Below, in pieces: positions 1 to 7,400 of a stretch of DNA of 27,050 nt. The DNA lies in contig CAZKPP010000018.1 in the NCBI GenBank assembly GCA_964554665.1, forward strand, positions 1 to 27,050. The letters run 5' to 3'. The notes below the pieces were generated by a model, which was given only the letters and a program-made list of their open reading frames with translations, was not told the DNA's origin and made no database searches. The translations under genes were made by a program, and so were the position numbers. How positions within the stretch are numbered: the first letter of the stretch is position 1; each line of letters begins with the position of its first letter. Source of the DNA: UBA3263 sp964554665 (lineage in GTDB: Bacteria; Bacteroidota; Bacteroidia; Bacteroidales; Muribaculaceae).

Positions 1-350
1 CCGAAGCTTCGCCCTACACCTGCGCCGACGTTATCGCCCTCAACAACCCCGGCACCAAAGCCTGGGTGAAGGGCTACATCGTAGGCACCATGAACAGCAG
101 CGCCAACTACACGCTTGAAGTAGTCGCTCCGTTCACCGTGGCTGCCAACGTCTACATCGCGGACTCCGCAACCGAAACCAACACCGCAAACATGGTGCCC
201 GTTCAGCTCGGTAGCGGTAGCGAAGTGCGCAAGGCCGTGAACCTGCTCGACAACCCCGGCAACATCGGTAAGCTCATAACCCTCGAAGGCTCGCTGGATA
301 AATACTTTAATCAGCCCGGCCTGAAATCAACCTCGGCCTACAAATTCTAA
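1..350 (+). CDS. DUF6359 domain-containing protein, C-terminal fragment
   Basis: The reading frame is open from base 3 to the TAA at 348-350, so only the last 115 or so residues are present and the start lies outside the window. The visible part matches, from memory, the DUF6359 OB-fold-like domain common in secreted Bacteroidales proteins: a CADVIALN segment, then WVKGYIVG, a stretch naming the exported domain (VYIADS), a PVQL strand, and the NLLDNPGNIGK / GSLDKYF / PGLKS ending. DUF6359 has no established biochemical role; it usually sits near the C-terminus of surface or secreted proteins. GTG at 66 is internal and not a credible start because the conserved domain extends upstream of it. 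The gene converges on groEL. Family assignment is fairly sure; function is unknown. Confidence 0.8.
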   Translation, partial: EASPYTCADVIALNNPGTKAWVKGYIVGTMNSSANYTLEVVAPFTVAANVYIADSATETNTANMVPVQLGSGSEVRKAVNLLDNPGNIGKLITLEGSLDKYFNQPGLKSTSAYKF

Positions 351-368
351 CCCCACCGACCAACAACA

Positions 369-407
369 AGTTAGGCGCGGGCTCCGAACGGAGCGCCGCG
401 CCTAACT
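369..407. terminator. Bidirectional hairpin between DUF6359 gene and groEL
   Basis: An 18-base arm (369-386) pairs with 389-407 with a single bulged base and a minimal loop around CCGAACGG. It lies exactly between two convergent stop codons (350 and 430). The flanks are only moderately T-rich, so termination efficiency is inferred from stem strength and position. It probably serves both strands. Confidence 0.75.
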
Positions 408-429
408 ATATTAAGGGGGGAAATGTCGT

Positions 430-2064
430 TTACATCATGCCCATGCCGCCCATGCCGGGGTTGGGCATTGCGGGAGCGGGGTTTTCTTCTTTCTTGTCGG
501 CTATTACGCATTCGGTGGTCAGGAACATGCCGGCGATAGATGCGGCATTTTCCAGCGCTACGCGGGTAACCTTGGCAGGGTCGATAACGCCGGCAGCGAA
601 GAGGTCTTCATATTCGCCGGTGCGGGCATTGTAGCCGTATGCGCCGGTGCCTTCCTTGACCTTCTGCACAACTACCGAGCCTTCTTCGCCGGCGTTGTGA
701 ACAATCTGGCGCAGGGGCTCTTCGATTGCGCGCTTAACGATGAGGATACCGGTGGTTTCGTCGTCGTTAACGCCCTTAACGTCGGCCAGCTTGGCGGTTG
801 CGCGGATGTAGGCAACACCGCCGCCGGGCACGATGCCTTCGGCAATAGCCGCGCGGGTTGCGTGGAGGGCGTCATCAACGCGGTCTTTCTTCTCTTTCAT
901 TTCAACTTCGGAGGGTGCGCCGATATGGAGCACGGCAACACCGCCGGCGAGTTTTGCCAGGCGTTCCTGAAGTTTTTCGCGGTCATAGTCGCTCTTGGTG
1001 CTTTCGATCTGAGCCTTAATCTGAGCTACGCGGGCAGCGATAGCGTCAGCTGCACCGGCGCCGTTAACAATGGTGGTGTTATCCTTGTTGACGGTAACGG
1101 TTTCGGCGCGGCCGAGCATCTCAACTGTAGCTGCGGCCAGGGTCATGCCCTTTTCTTCGCTGATAACCACGCCGCCGGTCAGAACGGCAATGTCTTCGAG
1201 CATTTCCTTGCGGCGGTCGCCGAAGCCGGGAGCCTTGACGGCACAGATTTTCAGGGAGCCGCGCAGACGGTTCACAACCAGGGTTGCGAGCGCCTCGGAG
1301 TCAACGTCTTCGGCAATAATCAGCAGCGGACGTCCGCTCTGGGCGGTAGCTTCGAGAATGGGAAGCATATCCTTGAGGTTAGAAATCTTCTTGTCGTAGA
1401 GCAGAATCATGGGCGAATCCATTACGCACTCCATCTTTTCGGTGTTGGTTACGAAATAGGGCGAAATGTAGCCGCGGTCGAACTGCATGCCTTCAACAAT
1501 GTCGACGGTGGTTTCGGTGCCTTTGGCTTCGTCAACGGTGATTACGCCTTCTTTCTTGACCTTGCGCATGGCTTCGGCAATGAGCTGGCCGATGGCCTCG
1601 TCGTTATTGGCCGAAACGCGGGCAACGTCTTCAATCTTCTTGAGGTCGTCGCCAACTTCGTGGGCCTGCGAGCGGATAGAGTCAACAACAATGGCAACGG
1701 CCTTGTCGATGCCGCGCTTCAGGTCCATGGGGTTTGCGCCGGCGGCAACGTTCTTGAGGCCGACGTTGATGATGCTCTGGGCCAGCACGGTTGCGGTGGT
1801 GGTGCCGTCGCCGGCGTCGTCGCCGGTTTTGGAGGCTACCTCCTTAACGAGCTGTGCGCCCATGTTCTGGAAGGGGTCTTCGAGCTCCACTTCGCGGGCA
1901 ACGCTGACGCCGTCCTTGGTGATGTGGGGAGCACCGAATTTCTTTTCAATAATAACGTTGCGGCCTTTGGGACCAAGGGTTACCTTCACGGCATCGGCCA
2001 AAGCGTCGACGCCTTTTTTCAGCTCTTCGCGAGCCTTTATGTTGAATTGAATATCTTTTGCCAT
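430..2064 (-). CDS. groEL: Chaperonin GroEL (60 kDa)
   Basis: This is the ATP-driven folding chamber subunit, forming double seven-fold rings in the cytoplasm with the GroES lid. Its 544 residues match the family's usual size. The N-terminus MAKDIQFN, the ATP-binding GDGTTTAT segment near residue 90, the apical-domain region, the VGAPSEVEMKEKK-like segment (here HIGAPSEVEMKEKK) and the flexible GGMGMM tail are all present. The gene follows groES after 17 bases and is therefore in the groESL operon; transcription should come from the element upstream of groES. The long plus-strand open frame opposite it is a codon-bias shadow. No defects seen. Confidence 0.99.
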   Translation of the reverse strand: MAKDIQFNIKAREELKKGVDALADAVKVTLGPKGRNVIIEKKFGAPHITKDGVSVAREVELEDPFQNMGAQLVKEVASKTGDDAGDGTTTATVLAQSIINVGLKNVAAGANPMDLKRGIDKAVAIVVDSIRSQAHEVGDDLKKIEDVARVSANNDEAIGQLIAEAMRKVKKEGVITVDEAKGTETTVDIVEGMQFDRGYISPYFVTNTEKMECVMDSPMILLYDKKISNLKDMLPILEATAQSGRPLLIIAEDVDSEALATLVVNRLRGSLKICAVKAPGFGDRRKEMLEDIAVLTGGVVISEEKGMTLAAATVEMLGRAETVTVNKDNTTIVNGAGAADAIAARVAQIKAQIESTKSDYDREKLQERLAKLAGGVAVLHIGAPSEVEMKEKKDRVDDALHATRAAIAEGIVPGGGVAYIRATAKLADVKGVNDDETTGILIVKRAIEEPLRQIVHNAGEEGSVVVQKVKEGTGAYGYNARTGEYEDLFAAGVIDPAKVTRVALENAASIAGMFLTTECVIADKKEENPAPAMPNPGMGGMGMM

Positions 2065-2081
2065 AATATCCGTGTGTATTT

Positions 2082-2354
2082 TTAGTTAATGGTTGCCAGA
2101 ACGTCCTGCTGGCGCATGATCAGGTATTTTTCGCCGTCGAGTTCGATTTCAGTGCCGGCATATTTGCCATAGAGCACTTTATCGCCCTGCTTGAGCTGCA
2201 TTTCTTCATCTTTGGTTCCGGGGCCTACGGCGAGAACTTCGCCCTTGAGGGGTTTTTCCTTTGCGGAGTCGGGAATAATAATGCCGGCCATAGTCACTTC
2301 TTCTGCCGGTGTGGGCTTGATAACGACTCTGTCGGCTAATGGTTTAAGATTCAT
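2082..2354 (-). CDS. groES: Co-chaperonin GroES (10 kDa)
   Basis: The 90-residue lid protein closes the GroEL cavity. It shows the family order: an N-terminal KPLADRVVIKP strand, the mobile loop EVTMAGIIIPDSAKEKP that contacts GroEL, and a C-terminal half with LAVGPGTKDE and VLYGKYAGTEIELDGEKYLI. It is the first gene of the operon, followed 17 bases later by groEL. Its 5' region (2355-2466) contains a sigma-54-like promoter and a palindrome, giving a predicted leader of about 33 bases from a start site near 2387. Confidence 0.99.
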   Translation of the reverse strand: MNLKPLADRVVIKPTPAEEVTMAGIIIPDSAKEKPLKGEVLAVGPGTKDEEMQLKQGDKVLYGKYAGTEIELDGEKYLIMRQQDVLATIN

Positions 2355-2397
2355 AGAATGGTTTGTTTAAAGTTAGTTTTGATTTTGGTTATAGATT

Positions 2398-2414
2398 GGC
2401 GAAAAGCGTGCCAA
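2398..2414 (-). promoter_or_regulatory. Sigma-54-like -24/-12 promoter of groESL
   Basis: On the minus strand the element reads TTGGCACGCTTTTCGCC. It has the invariant GG and GC dinucleotides (complement of 2411-2412 and 2399-2400) separated by exactly 10 bases, and TTGGCACG matches the -24 half of the RpoN consensus perfectly. The -12 half is TCGC rather than TTGC. The predicted start site near 2387 leaves a 33-base leader to the groES ATG. A 6-bp inverted repeat (AAGCGT/ACGCTT, 2404-2419) overlaps the -24 half. Assignment is by consensus only. Confidence 0.6.
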
Positions 2415-2425
2415 CGCTTCGGCAA

Positions 2426-2440
2426 CTGACATTTTGTCAG
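2426..2440 (-). promoter_or_regulatory. Perfect palindrome CTGACA-N3-TGTCAG upstream of groESL
   Basis: The 15-base site has two perfect 6-base arms around TTT and is centred about 46 bases upstream of the predicted start site, 13 bases from the -24 GG. I interpret it as an operator or activator site for groESL, because it sits in the only non-coding stretch between rimM and groES. The binding protein is not identifiable from this window. It does not match the CIRCE element (TTAGCACTC-N9-GAGTGCTAA). Confidence 0.6.
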
Positions 2441-2466
2441 CCTATAAAATAACGCGCCCGGCGAGG

Positions 2467-2979
2467 TTAAAGTTCGAGCAACCCGTCGGGGAGCGTAACG
2501 GCCACCGTGAGCCGCTCGGCATCTATTTCGTCAATAAAATCGTCAACAGCCGGAATCAGCTGGCCGCCAACGCTGAAATACCACGACCCGGGGGTAAGTT
2601 CAACCAGGTCGTCGATGCGGCCTATGGGGGCCCCTTTTGTCATGAGGGTGAAGCCCACAAGGTCGCCGGCAGTGAGTTCGTCGTCGAGCTCGGCAGGGTC
2701 GGCATAAACAAATATGGTGAGGCCGACCAGCTGGTCGGCATCGGCGTCGGAGTCGACATCGTCGAGGGTAAGCAGAACCGAGTCGGCTCCCCGCTGACGG
2801 CAACCGCCAACAAAAAACGGCACATCCAGCCCTTCGAGCTCCAGAATAACGCAGGCTCCGGGGGCGAAATCATCGGCGACTTCGGCCATCTCGGTCAGTT
2901 CAACGTTGAGTTCGCCTTTAATGCCGTGGGTTTTAATTATCGTGCCTACGGCAACTTTAACTTTTCCGGGGGCAAGCAT
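2467..2979 (-). CDS. rimM: Ribosome maturation factor RimM
   Basis: RimM assists assembly of the 30S head and 16S rRNA processing through contact with ribosomal protein S19. The 170-residue product has the N-terminal RimM barrel with VGTIIKTHGIKGELNV (residues about 11-26) and a C-terminal PRC-barrel with the LIPAVDDFIDEID segment typical of the family. The ATG shares one base with the TGA of the upstream DUF4290 gene (TGATG), implying translational coupling. The gene is the last of the TetR-fabG-DUF4290-rimM run. The protein is unusually acidic in the middle (DDVDSDADAD). Size and motifs are normal for Bacteroidetes. Confidence 0.93.
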   Translation of the reverse strand: MLAPGKVKVAVGTIIKTHGIKGELNVELTEMAEVADDFAPGACVILELEGLDVPFFVGGCRQRGADSVLLTLDDVDSDADADQLVGLTIFVYADPAELDDELTAGDLVGFTLMTKGAPIGRIDDLVELTPGSWYFSVGGQLIPAVDDFIDEIDAERLTVAVTLPDGLLEL

Positions 2980-3593
2980 CAGTGGCGGCGGCGTTTCTTT
3001 TTGCGTGCGGTCTGCTGACCGGCGGCAAGTTCCTGAGCCAGACCGTCGAACCGTGGCAGCGGCATACTTTCGGAGTCGATAATAATCATGCCATTGCTGA
3101 GCTCTGCAAGGTCGTTGTAGATACGCTTGTCGGTGGCGTTTTCGGGATTCTCGGCTATGAGCAGCTTTTTCATCTGGCAGGCAATCAGATATACGAACTC
3201 GTCGCGGTCGGGATTCGAGGGCTCCATGGCCAGGGCCGTGTCGATGAGCTTAATGATATTGATGCCGTAAACGCGCTTGGGAATTACGCTCTGCGGAATC
3301 GGCAGCGCCGCCGGGCGCGACTGCAGCGACTCGGCCGTTATTGTCTGCTCGGGCCAGTCGATGTCGAGCTTAAAGTCGGCCATAATCGCCAGGTGGTCCC
3401 AAAGTTTGGCGCGCCACTCTGGATTTGTGCGCAGCTGCGGATTGAGCCGGCAAATGGTGTCGATAATCGCGCGAGCGCAGGCATTGCGCTCGTCGCGATT
3501 TTCAATAGTCAGGCAGTGGTCGACCATCTGCTGGACATTGCGCCCGTATTCGGGCATGGCCAGCGATGATTTCATGGTGTTATACTGCAACAT
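2979..3593 (-). CDS. DUF4290 domain-containing protein
   Basis: This is a conserved Bacteroidetes protein of unknown function. The family signature near the N-terminus is visible as YNTMKSSLAMPEYGRNVQQMVDHC, followed by a mostly helical body with IIDTICRLNPQLR and LWDHLAIMADFKLDIDWP. I chose the ATG at 3593 (204 residues), because family members begin with a short M-x-YNT segment just before the LPEYGRN motif; the upstream TTG at 3602 would overlap the fabG stop region. There is no signal peptide or membrane segment, so it is probably cytoplasmic. Its stop overlaps the rimM start by one base. In related genomes, as I recall, it commonly lies near murA and rimM; here murA is absent from the junction. 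Confidence 0.88.
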   Translation of the reverse strand: MLQYNTMKSSLAMPEYGRNVQQMVDHCLTIENRDERNACARAIIDTICRLNPQLRTNPEWRAKLWDHLAIMADFKLDIDWPEQTITAESLQSRPAALPIPQSVIPKRVYGINIIKLIDTALAMEPSNPDRDEFVYLIACQMKKLLIAENPENATDKRIYNDLAELSNGMIIIDSESMPLPRFDGLAQELAAGQQTARKKKRRRH

Positions 3594-3602
3594 ATCGGGC
3601 AA

Positions 3603-4349
3603 TTACATATTCATGCCGCCATCGACCTGAATAACCTGGCCGGTAACGTAGCTCGACATGTCGGAGGCAAGGAAAGTTGCAACGTCGGCAATGTCCTCGG
3701 GTTTGCCACCGCGGCGCAGGGGAATTTTGGTGCACCATTCCTGACGAACGCTTTCGGGCAGGGCTGCGGTCATTGCGGTTTCGATGAAGCCGGGGGCGAT
3801 AGCGTTGGCGCGGATGCCGCGAGAGCCTACTTCCTGGGCAATCGACTTGGCCAGGGCGATGAGGCCGGCCTTCGACGAAGCGTAGTTGCACTGACCGGCA
3901 TTGCCATGAACGCCAACAACCGATGCCATGTTGATAATCGAGCCGCCGCGCTGTTTCATCATAACGGGCACTACGGCCTTGCAGAAGTTGAAGGCGCTCT
4001 TGAGGTTAACGGTAATTACGGCATCCCACTGCTGCTCGGTCATGCGCATCAGCAGGCCGTCTTTGGTAATGCCGGCATTGTTAACGAGAATGTCGATGCG
4101 GCCAAAGTCTTTAACAACCTGAGCAACTACATCCTGGGTCTGCTGGAAGTCGGCAGCGTTAGAGGCGTAGGCTTCAACCTTAACGCCCAGAGCAGCGATT
4201 TCGGCTTTGGTCTGTTCGCCGTTTTCGTCGATAACGAGGTCGGTGAACGCAATATTAGCACCCTCCTGGGCGAAACGTACGGCCAGGGCTTTGCCGATGC
4301 CGCGGGCGGCGCCGGTAATCAGAGCGGTTTTTCCTTCGAGAAGTTTCAT
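3603..4349 (-). CDS. fabG: 3-oxoacyl-[acyl-carrier-protein] reductase FabG
   Basis: This short-chain dehydrogenase/reductase performs NADPH-dependent reduction of 3-oxoacyl-ACP in fatty acid elongation. The 248 residues include the TGAARGIG cofactor loop (13-20), NNAG (about 90-93), and the catalytic Ser143, Tyr156 and Lys160 (YASSK), ending with the typical VTGQVIQVDGGMNM. The length is standard. It sits 29 bases downstream of a TetR regulator and just upstream of DUF4290 and rimM, so it is probably co-transcribed with them. Because SDR proteins are easily mislabelled, a different ketone substrate is possible, but the TGQxxxVDGG C-terminus and size favour FabG. Confidence 0.9.
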   Translation of the reverse strand: MKLLEGKTALITGAARGIGKALAVRFAQEGANIAFTDLVIDENGEQTKAEIAALGVKVEAYASNAADFQQTQDVVAQVVKDFGRIDILVNNAGITKDGLLMRMTEQQWDAVITVNLKSAFNFCKAVVPVMMKQRGGSIINMASVVGVHGNAGQCNYASSKAGLIALAKSIAQEVGSRGIRANAIAPGFIETAMTAALPESVRQEWCTKIPLRRGGKPEDIADVATFLASDMSSYVTGQVIQVDGGMNM

Positions 4350-4378
4350 TTTTGTCTTAATTATTAAGTGATGAATTA

Positions 4379-4969
4379 TTAGTCGGTAGTTTTATGGTTT
4401 TTGAGTCCGTTGATTATGAATTTAACGCTTTCGTTGTGCCATTTATCATACATTTCCTGCTCAACCTGTCGCATAATCGTCCAGTCGGAGCCGCGCACCA
4501 TCATTGTTAGCGTCGACTTTGCCAGGCGCGCCTGCTCGATGTTGAACTCGCCGGAGCGCACTCCTTCTTCCAGAATCTCGTCGAGCATTTCGTAGAGGCG
4601 CGTCGTAACTTTTTCGCGCACGGCCTGGGCACGCTTAACGTTTGACGAAAAGAGCGACTTATACCACACTTCGTAGCCGGTGGCCTCGGTGCGGGCCACG
4701 TTGATGCGGAAGTCGGCCAGGGCGCGGAACTTGCCGGTGGCGTCGGTGGCGCAGCTGATTGCCGACTCCAGGTCGGCAAGGATTTTGTCGGCCTCGTTGC
4801 TCACCACGGCGTCCAGAATATCGTTTTTGGTACGGAAATAGGTGTAGATAGTGCGGCGGCCGCGATCCGAGGCGGTCGCAATATCGTTCATTGTGGTCTT
4901 GTCAATACCCTGGCGTAGAAATAGTTGACGCGCCACATCAATTAGCCGTTCGCGAGTTCGTGAAGCCAT
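4379..4969 (-). CDS. TetR/AcrR family transcriptional regulator
   Basis: The 196-residue protein has an N-terminal TetR helix-turn-helix (residues about 4-50: LIDVARQLFLRQGIDKTTMNDIA, then RRTIYTYFRTKNDIL) and a divergent helical ligand-binding C-terminal domain. I start it at the ATG at 4969 rather than the TTG at 4981, because the TTG lies inside the apparent -7 box. It precedes fabG by 29 bases on the same strand. A TetR gene next to a fatty-acid synthesis gene suggests control of lipid metabolism, possibly of its own operon; this is inference. The divergent Fic gene starts about 210 bases away. Confidence 0.88.
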   Translation of the reverse strand: MASRTRERLIDVARQLFLRQGIDKTTMNDIATASDRGRRTIYTYFRTKNDILDAVVSNEADKILADLESAISCATDATGKFRALADFRINVARTEATGYEVWYKSLFSSNVKRAQAVREKVTTRLYEMLDEILEEGVRSGEFNIEQARLAKSTLTMMVRGSDWTIMRQVEQEMYDKWHNESVKFIINGLKNHKTTD

Positions 4970-4978
4970 TTTCACCTG

Positions 4979-4986
4979 CAAATTTA
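4979..4986 (-). promoter_or_regulatory. -7 box (TAAATTTG) of TetR-fabG operon
   Basis: The minus-strand octamer TAAATTTG fits the Bacteroidetes TAnnTTTG box. A TTG lies about 20 bases upstream (complement of 5007-5009), consistent with the -33 region. Only nine bases separate the box from the ATG at 4969, so the mRNA leader would be very short or absent. Confidence 0.6.
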
Positions 4987-5090
4987 CAAAAAATCCCCGA
5001 CATCCGCAACCCCCCGAAACTACGTGGACGATTCTGCCGATTTTTGACGATGTTTTTGGAGAAAAATAACTTTTTATCGAAAAAAATATT

Positions 5091-5098
5091 TATCTTTG
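5091..5098 (+). promoter_or_regulatory. -7 box (TATCTTTG) of the Fic gene
   Basis: TATCTTTG matches the Bacteroidetes TAnnTTTG box. It lies in an AT-rich stretch (about 5040-5100) with a T-rich segment about 20 bases upstream. The predicted start near 5104 gives a leader of roughly 78 bases to the ATG at 5182. The rest of the divergent spacer 4970-5181 holds no other feature that I recognise. Confidence 0.65.
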
Positions 5099-5181
5099 CA
5101 ACGCGATGTAACCATATTTTAAACCCAAAACACACGTTCAAAGGTATACACCCTACACCTTTAAACGTAAAAATTACAATC

Positions 5182-6249
5182 ATGGACAAACTTCAGGCCC
5201 TTTATAGTTCCTGGCTTAGCCTACAGCCCCTGAGCGAAAGAAAACAGTATTTGTTGAGTCAGCGGTTCTCGGTTGACTACAACTTCAACAGCAACCATAT
5301 TGAAGGAAATACCCTGACATATGGCCAGACTGAGCTTTTGCTTCTTTTTGGCAAAGTTGTTGGTGAGGGTGATTTGAAAGACTTTGTCGACATGAAAGCC
5401 AGTCAGGTTGGCGTAAAAATGATGACCGAGGAAGCTCATCTCAAAGAGCAGCCCCTGACCCAGAATTTTATCAGGCAGTTGCACAAAACTATTATTCGTG
5501 AGGATTACTCGGTTTTTCGTCAGCTACCCGGAGGTTTGACAACAAGTTATACGGTTCACGCCGGGCAATACAAAACTCGCCCCAACAGTGTTATTACACG
5601 CTACGGCGACCGCTTCGAATATGCATCACCCGAAGAAACGCCGGCACTAATGACTTCGCTGGTCGATTGGTATAACGAAGCCGAAAGCTCCGGGAGGTAC
5701 ACCCCCGTAGAGTTAGCCGCGCTGTTCCACTATAAATACATACGCATACATCCCTTTGAAGACGGCAATGGCAGAATTGCCCGGCTTATGGTGAATTACA
5801 TTCTCGCCCGCCACGACTGGCCTATGATTGTTGTCAGAAGTCGCAACAAGCAGCAATATCTGGAGGCACTCCACCGTAGCGACGTTGAAATCGGCCCTAC
5901 GCCATCCGACGGAGCCAACGCCACACTCAAACAGATTCGCCATTTCCTCAAATATTTCAAATCATTGGTAGAAACCGAATTGAAATATAACATAGCCTTT
6001 GCTTCCGAAACATCTCCCAACGTTTGGTGGTATGACGGTCAAAAAGTCACGTTCAGGAGTGCATCAACTCCAAAACTGCTGAACGCTATGCACAGCGACC
6101 CCGCCATAACCATTGAAGCGTTATCGGCAAATGCCGGAATTTCGGTCGGCGCCGTCAACAAACAACTTCGCCAACTGATGCAAAAAGGCTACATTCAACG
6201 CAATGAGTCGGACCACACATGGCGCATCCTCGCCACTTCTTCAATCTAA
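5182..6249 (+). CDS. Fic family protein (AMPylase-type) with N-terminal inhibitory motif and C-terminal winged helix
   Basis: Fic enzymes usually transfer AMP from ATP to a Ser, Thr or Tyr of a target protein. The active-site motif is intact at residues 190-198 (HPFEDGNGR, catalytic His190, then IARL). The inhibitory helix motif (S/T)xxxE(G/N) appears as S37-N-H-I-E41-G42, so this is an autoinhibited class II Fic, not a free toxin. Residues about 295-350 look like a winged-helix DNA-binding domain. I use the ATG at 5182 (355 residues), after the -7 box; the frame extends upstream to 4891, but that stretch overlaps the TetR gene on the other strand and has no Fic similarity. The GC content is clearly lower than in the neighbours, suggesting transfer. 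The target is unknown. Confidence 0.92.
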   Translation: MDKLQALYSSWLSLQPLSERKQYLLSQRFSVDYNFNSNHIEGNTLTYGQTELLLLFGKVVGEGDLKDFVDMKASQVGVKMMTEEAHLKEQPLTQNFIRQLHKTIIREDYSVFRQLPGGLTTSYTVHAGQYKTRPNSVITRYGDRFEYASPEETPALMTSLVDWYNEAESSGRYTPVELAALFHYKYIRIHPFEDGNGRIARLMVNYILARHDWPMIVVRSRNKQQYLEALHRSDVEIGPTPSDGANATLKQIRHFLKYFKSLVETELKYNIAFASETSPNVWWYDGQKVTFRSASTPKLLNAMHSDPAITIEALSANAGISVGAVNKQLRQLMQKGYIQRNESDHTWRILATSSI

Positions 6250-6266
6250 TCTTCGGAAAAAATTTG

Positions 6267-6274
6267 TAACTTTG
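6267..6274 (+). promoter_or_regulatory. -7 box (TAACTTTG) of the AI-2E family gene
   Basis: TAACTTTG fits TAnnTTTG and ends four bases before the ATG at 6279. A transcript started at the usual distance would begin at or beside the start codon, so the mRNA is probably leaderless. The spacer after the Fic stop (6250-6278) contains no visible terminator. Confidence 0.6.
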
Positions 6275-6278
6275 CGCC

Positions 6279-7400
6279 ATGATTAAGGAGAAAGCTTTTG
6301 GACGGCGGCCGTTTACGTTTGACCGCGTGGTACGCATATTTTTCGGTGCCCTGGTGTTTGGCGCCCTGCTTGGGCTGATGTATTATCTGAGCGACGTTTT
6401 GCTCCCCTTCGGGGTTGCGGTAATCATCGCCTACATGCTGGAGCCGATAGTTCAGTTCAACCGCCGTCTGCTCCACCTCAAAGGGCGCGTCGCAGCCGTG
6501 TTCGTAACCTTCTTCGGGGTATTTTTCGCCCTGCTGCTTTTAATGTGGCTGTTCATTCCGTCAATACTGGCCGAAATGCGCCAGGTGGGCACCCTGATCA
6601 GCGACTACGTTAACTCCACGCAGTCGGTTCCGTTTATTCCCGAAAGCGTTCATCGCTTCCTGAAAGAGAACATCGACTTCCGCCAGCTCTCGGCAATGCT
6701 TACCGACATCGACTGGGTTAGCATCGGCTCGAAAACCGTGCACCTGATCAACCGCAGCATAACGTTTTTAATCAGCGTTTTCAACTGGGCACTGGTGATT
6801 CTCTACGTAATCTTCCTAATGCTCGACTACGACCGGATTTCGCGCGGATTCAAGGCCATAGTGCCGCCCGCCTACCGGCGCCAGGCTGCCGCGCTGGGCA
6901 ACGATGTTCAGCAGGCCATGAACCACTATTTCCGCGGCCAGGCGCTGATTGCATTCATCGTCGGGATTCTGTTTGCCATCGGCTTTTTGATTATCGGGCT
7001 GCCGCTGGCAGTTGTTTTGGGCCTCTTTATCGGTCTGCTGAATATGGTTCCCTACCTGCAGCTGATTTCTATTCCCATAACCGCGCTGCTCTGTCTGATT
7101 TACAGCGCGCAGTATGCTTCGGGCTTCTGGGTGATATTCGGCGAGGCAATGGCCGTTTACGTTATTGTTCAGTGTATTCAAGACCTTTTTCTAACGCCGA
7201 AAATCATGGGCAAGGTCATGGGCCTGAACCCGGCAATAATTCTGCTTTCGCTGTCGGTGTGGGGCTCGCTGCTTGGCCTGCTCGGCATGATTATAGCCCT
7301 GCCGATGACAACGCTGCTGATCAGCTACTATGAGCGCTACGTTATTGAGCGTCCTTCGGAGCGCCAAGCCCTGACCGACGCGCTTGAGCAAACCGAGTAA
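6279..7400 (+). CDS. AI-2E family transporter (PerM/TqsA-like)
   Basis: This 373-residue integral inner-membrane protein belongs to the AI-2E transporter family (PF01594). It has paired hydrophobic segments near the N-terminus (VFGALLGLMYYLSDVLLPFG and VAAVFVTFFGVFFALLLLMWLF), a long amphipathic region, and a C-terminal cluster of membrane helices including ALIAFIVGILFAIGFLIIGLPLAVVLG, then LTPKIMGKVMGLNPAIILLSLSVWG, a region conserved in the family. Members have been linked to autoinducer-2 export, ion/proton antiport or permease roles, so the substrate cannot be named. The gene has its own promoter and its 3' end overlaps the convergent ion-channel gene by 59 bases. Confidence 0.92.
   Translation: MIKEKAFGRRPFTFDRVVRIFFGALVFGALLGLMYYLSDVLLPFGVAVIIAYMLEPIVQFNRRLLHLKGRVAAVFVTFFGVFFALLLLMWLFIPSILAEMRQVGTLISDYVNSTQSVPFIPESVHRFLKENIDFRQLSAMLTDIDWVSIGSKTVHLINRSITFLISVFNWALVILYVIFLMLDYDRISRGFKAIVPPAYRRQAAALGNDVQQAMNHYFRGQALIAFIVGILFAIGFLIIGLPLAVVLGLFIGLLNMVPYLQLISIPITALLCLIYSAQYASGFWVIFGEAMAVYVIVQCIQDLFLTPKIMGKVMGLNPAIILLSLSVWGSLLGLLGMIIALPMTTLLISYYERYVIERPSERQALTDALEQTE

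Noticed and set aside
697..2085. 462-codon plus-strand open frame opposite groEL
   Set aside because: It is exactly antisense to an intact groEL; the frame is open because of the GC-rich codon use of the real gene and its translation has no recognisable domain.
2404..2419. Inverted repeat AAGCGT/ACGCTT as a groES terminator or heat-shock CIRCE element
   Set aside because: The arms are only six bases and unlike CIRCE; it overlaps the sigma-54-like -24 half, which explains the sequence better.
4970..5181. Extension of the Fic frame upstream to 4891
   Set aside because: It would overlap the TetR gene and include the -7 box and A/T-rich promoter region; the translated extension has no Fic similarity.
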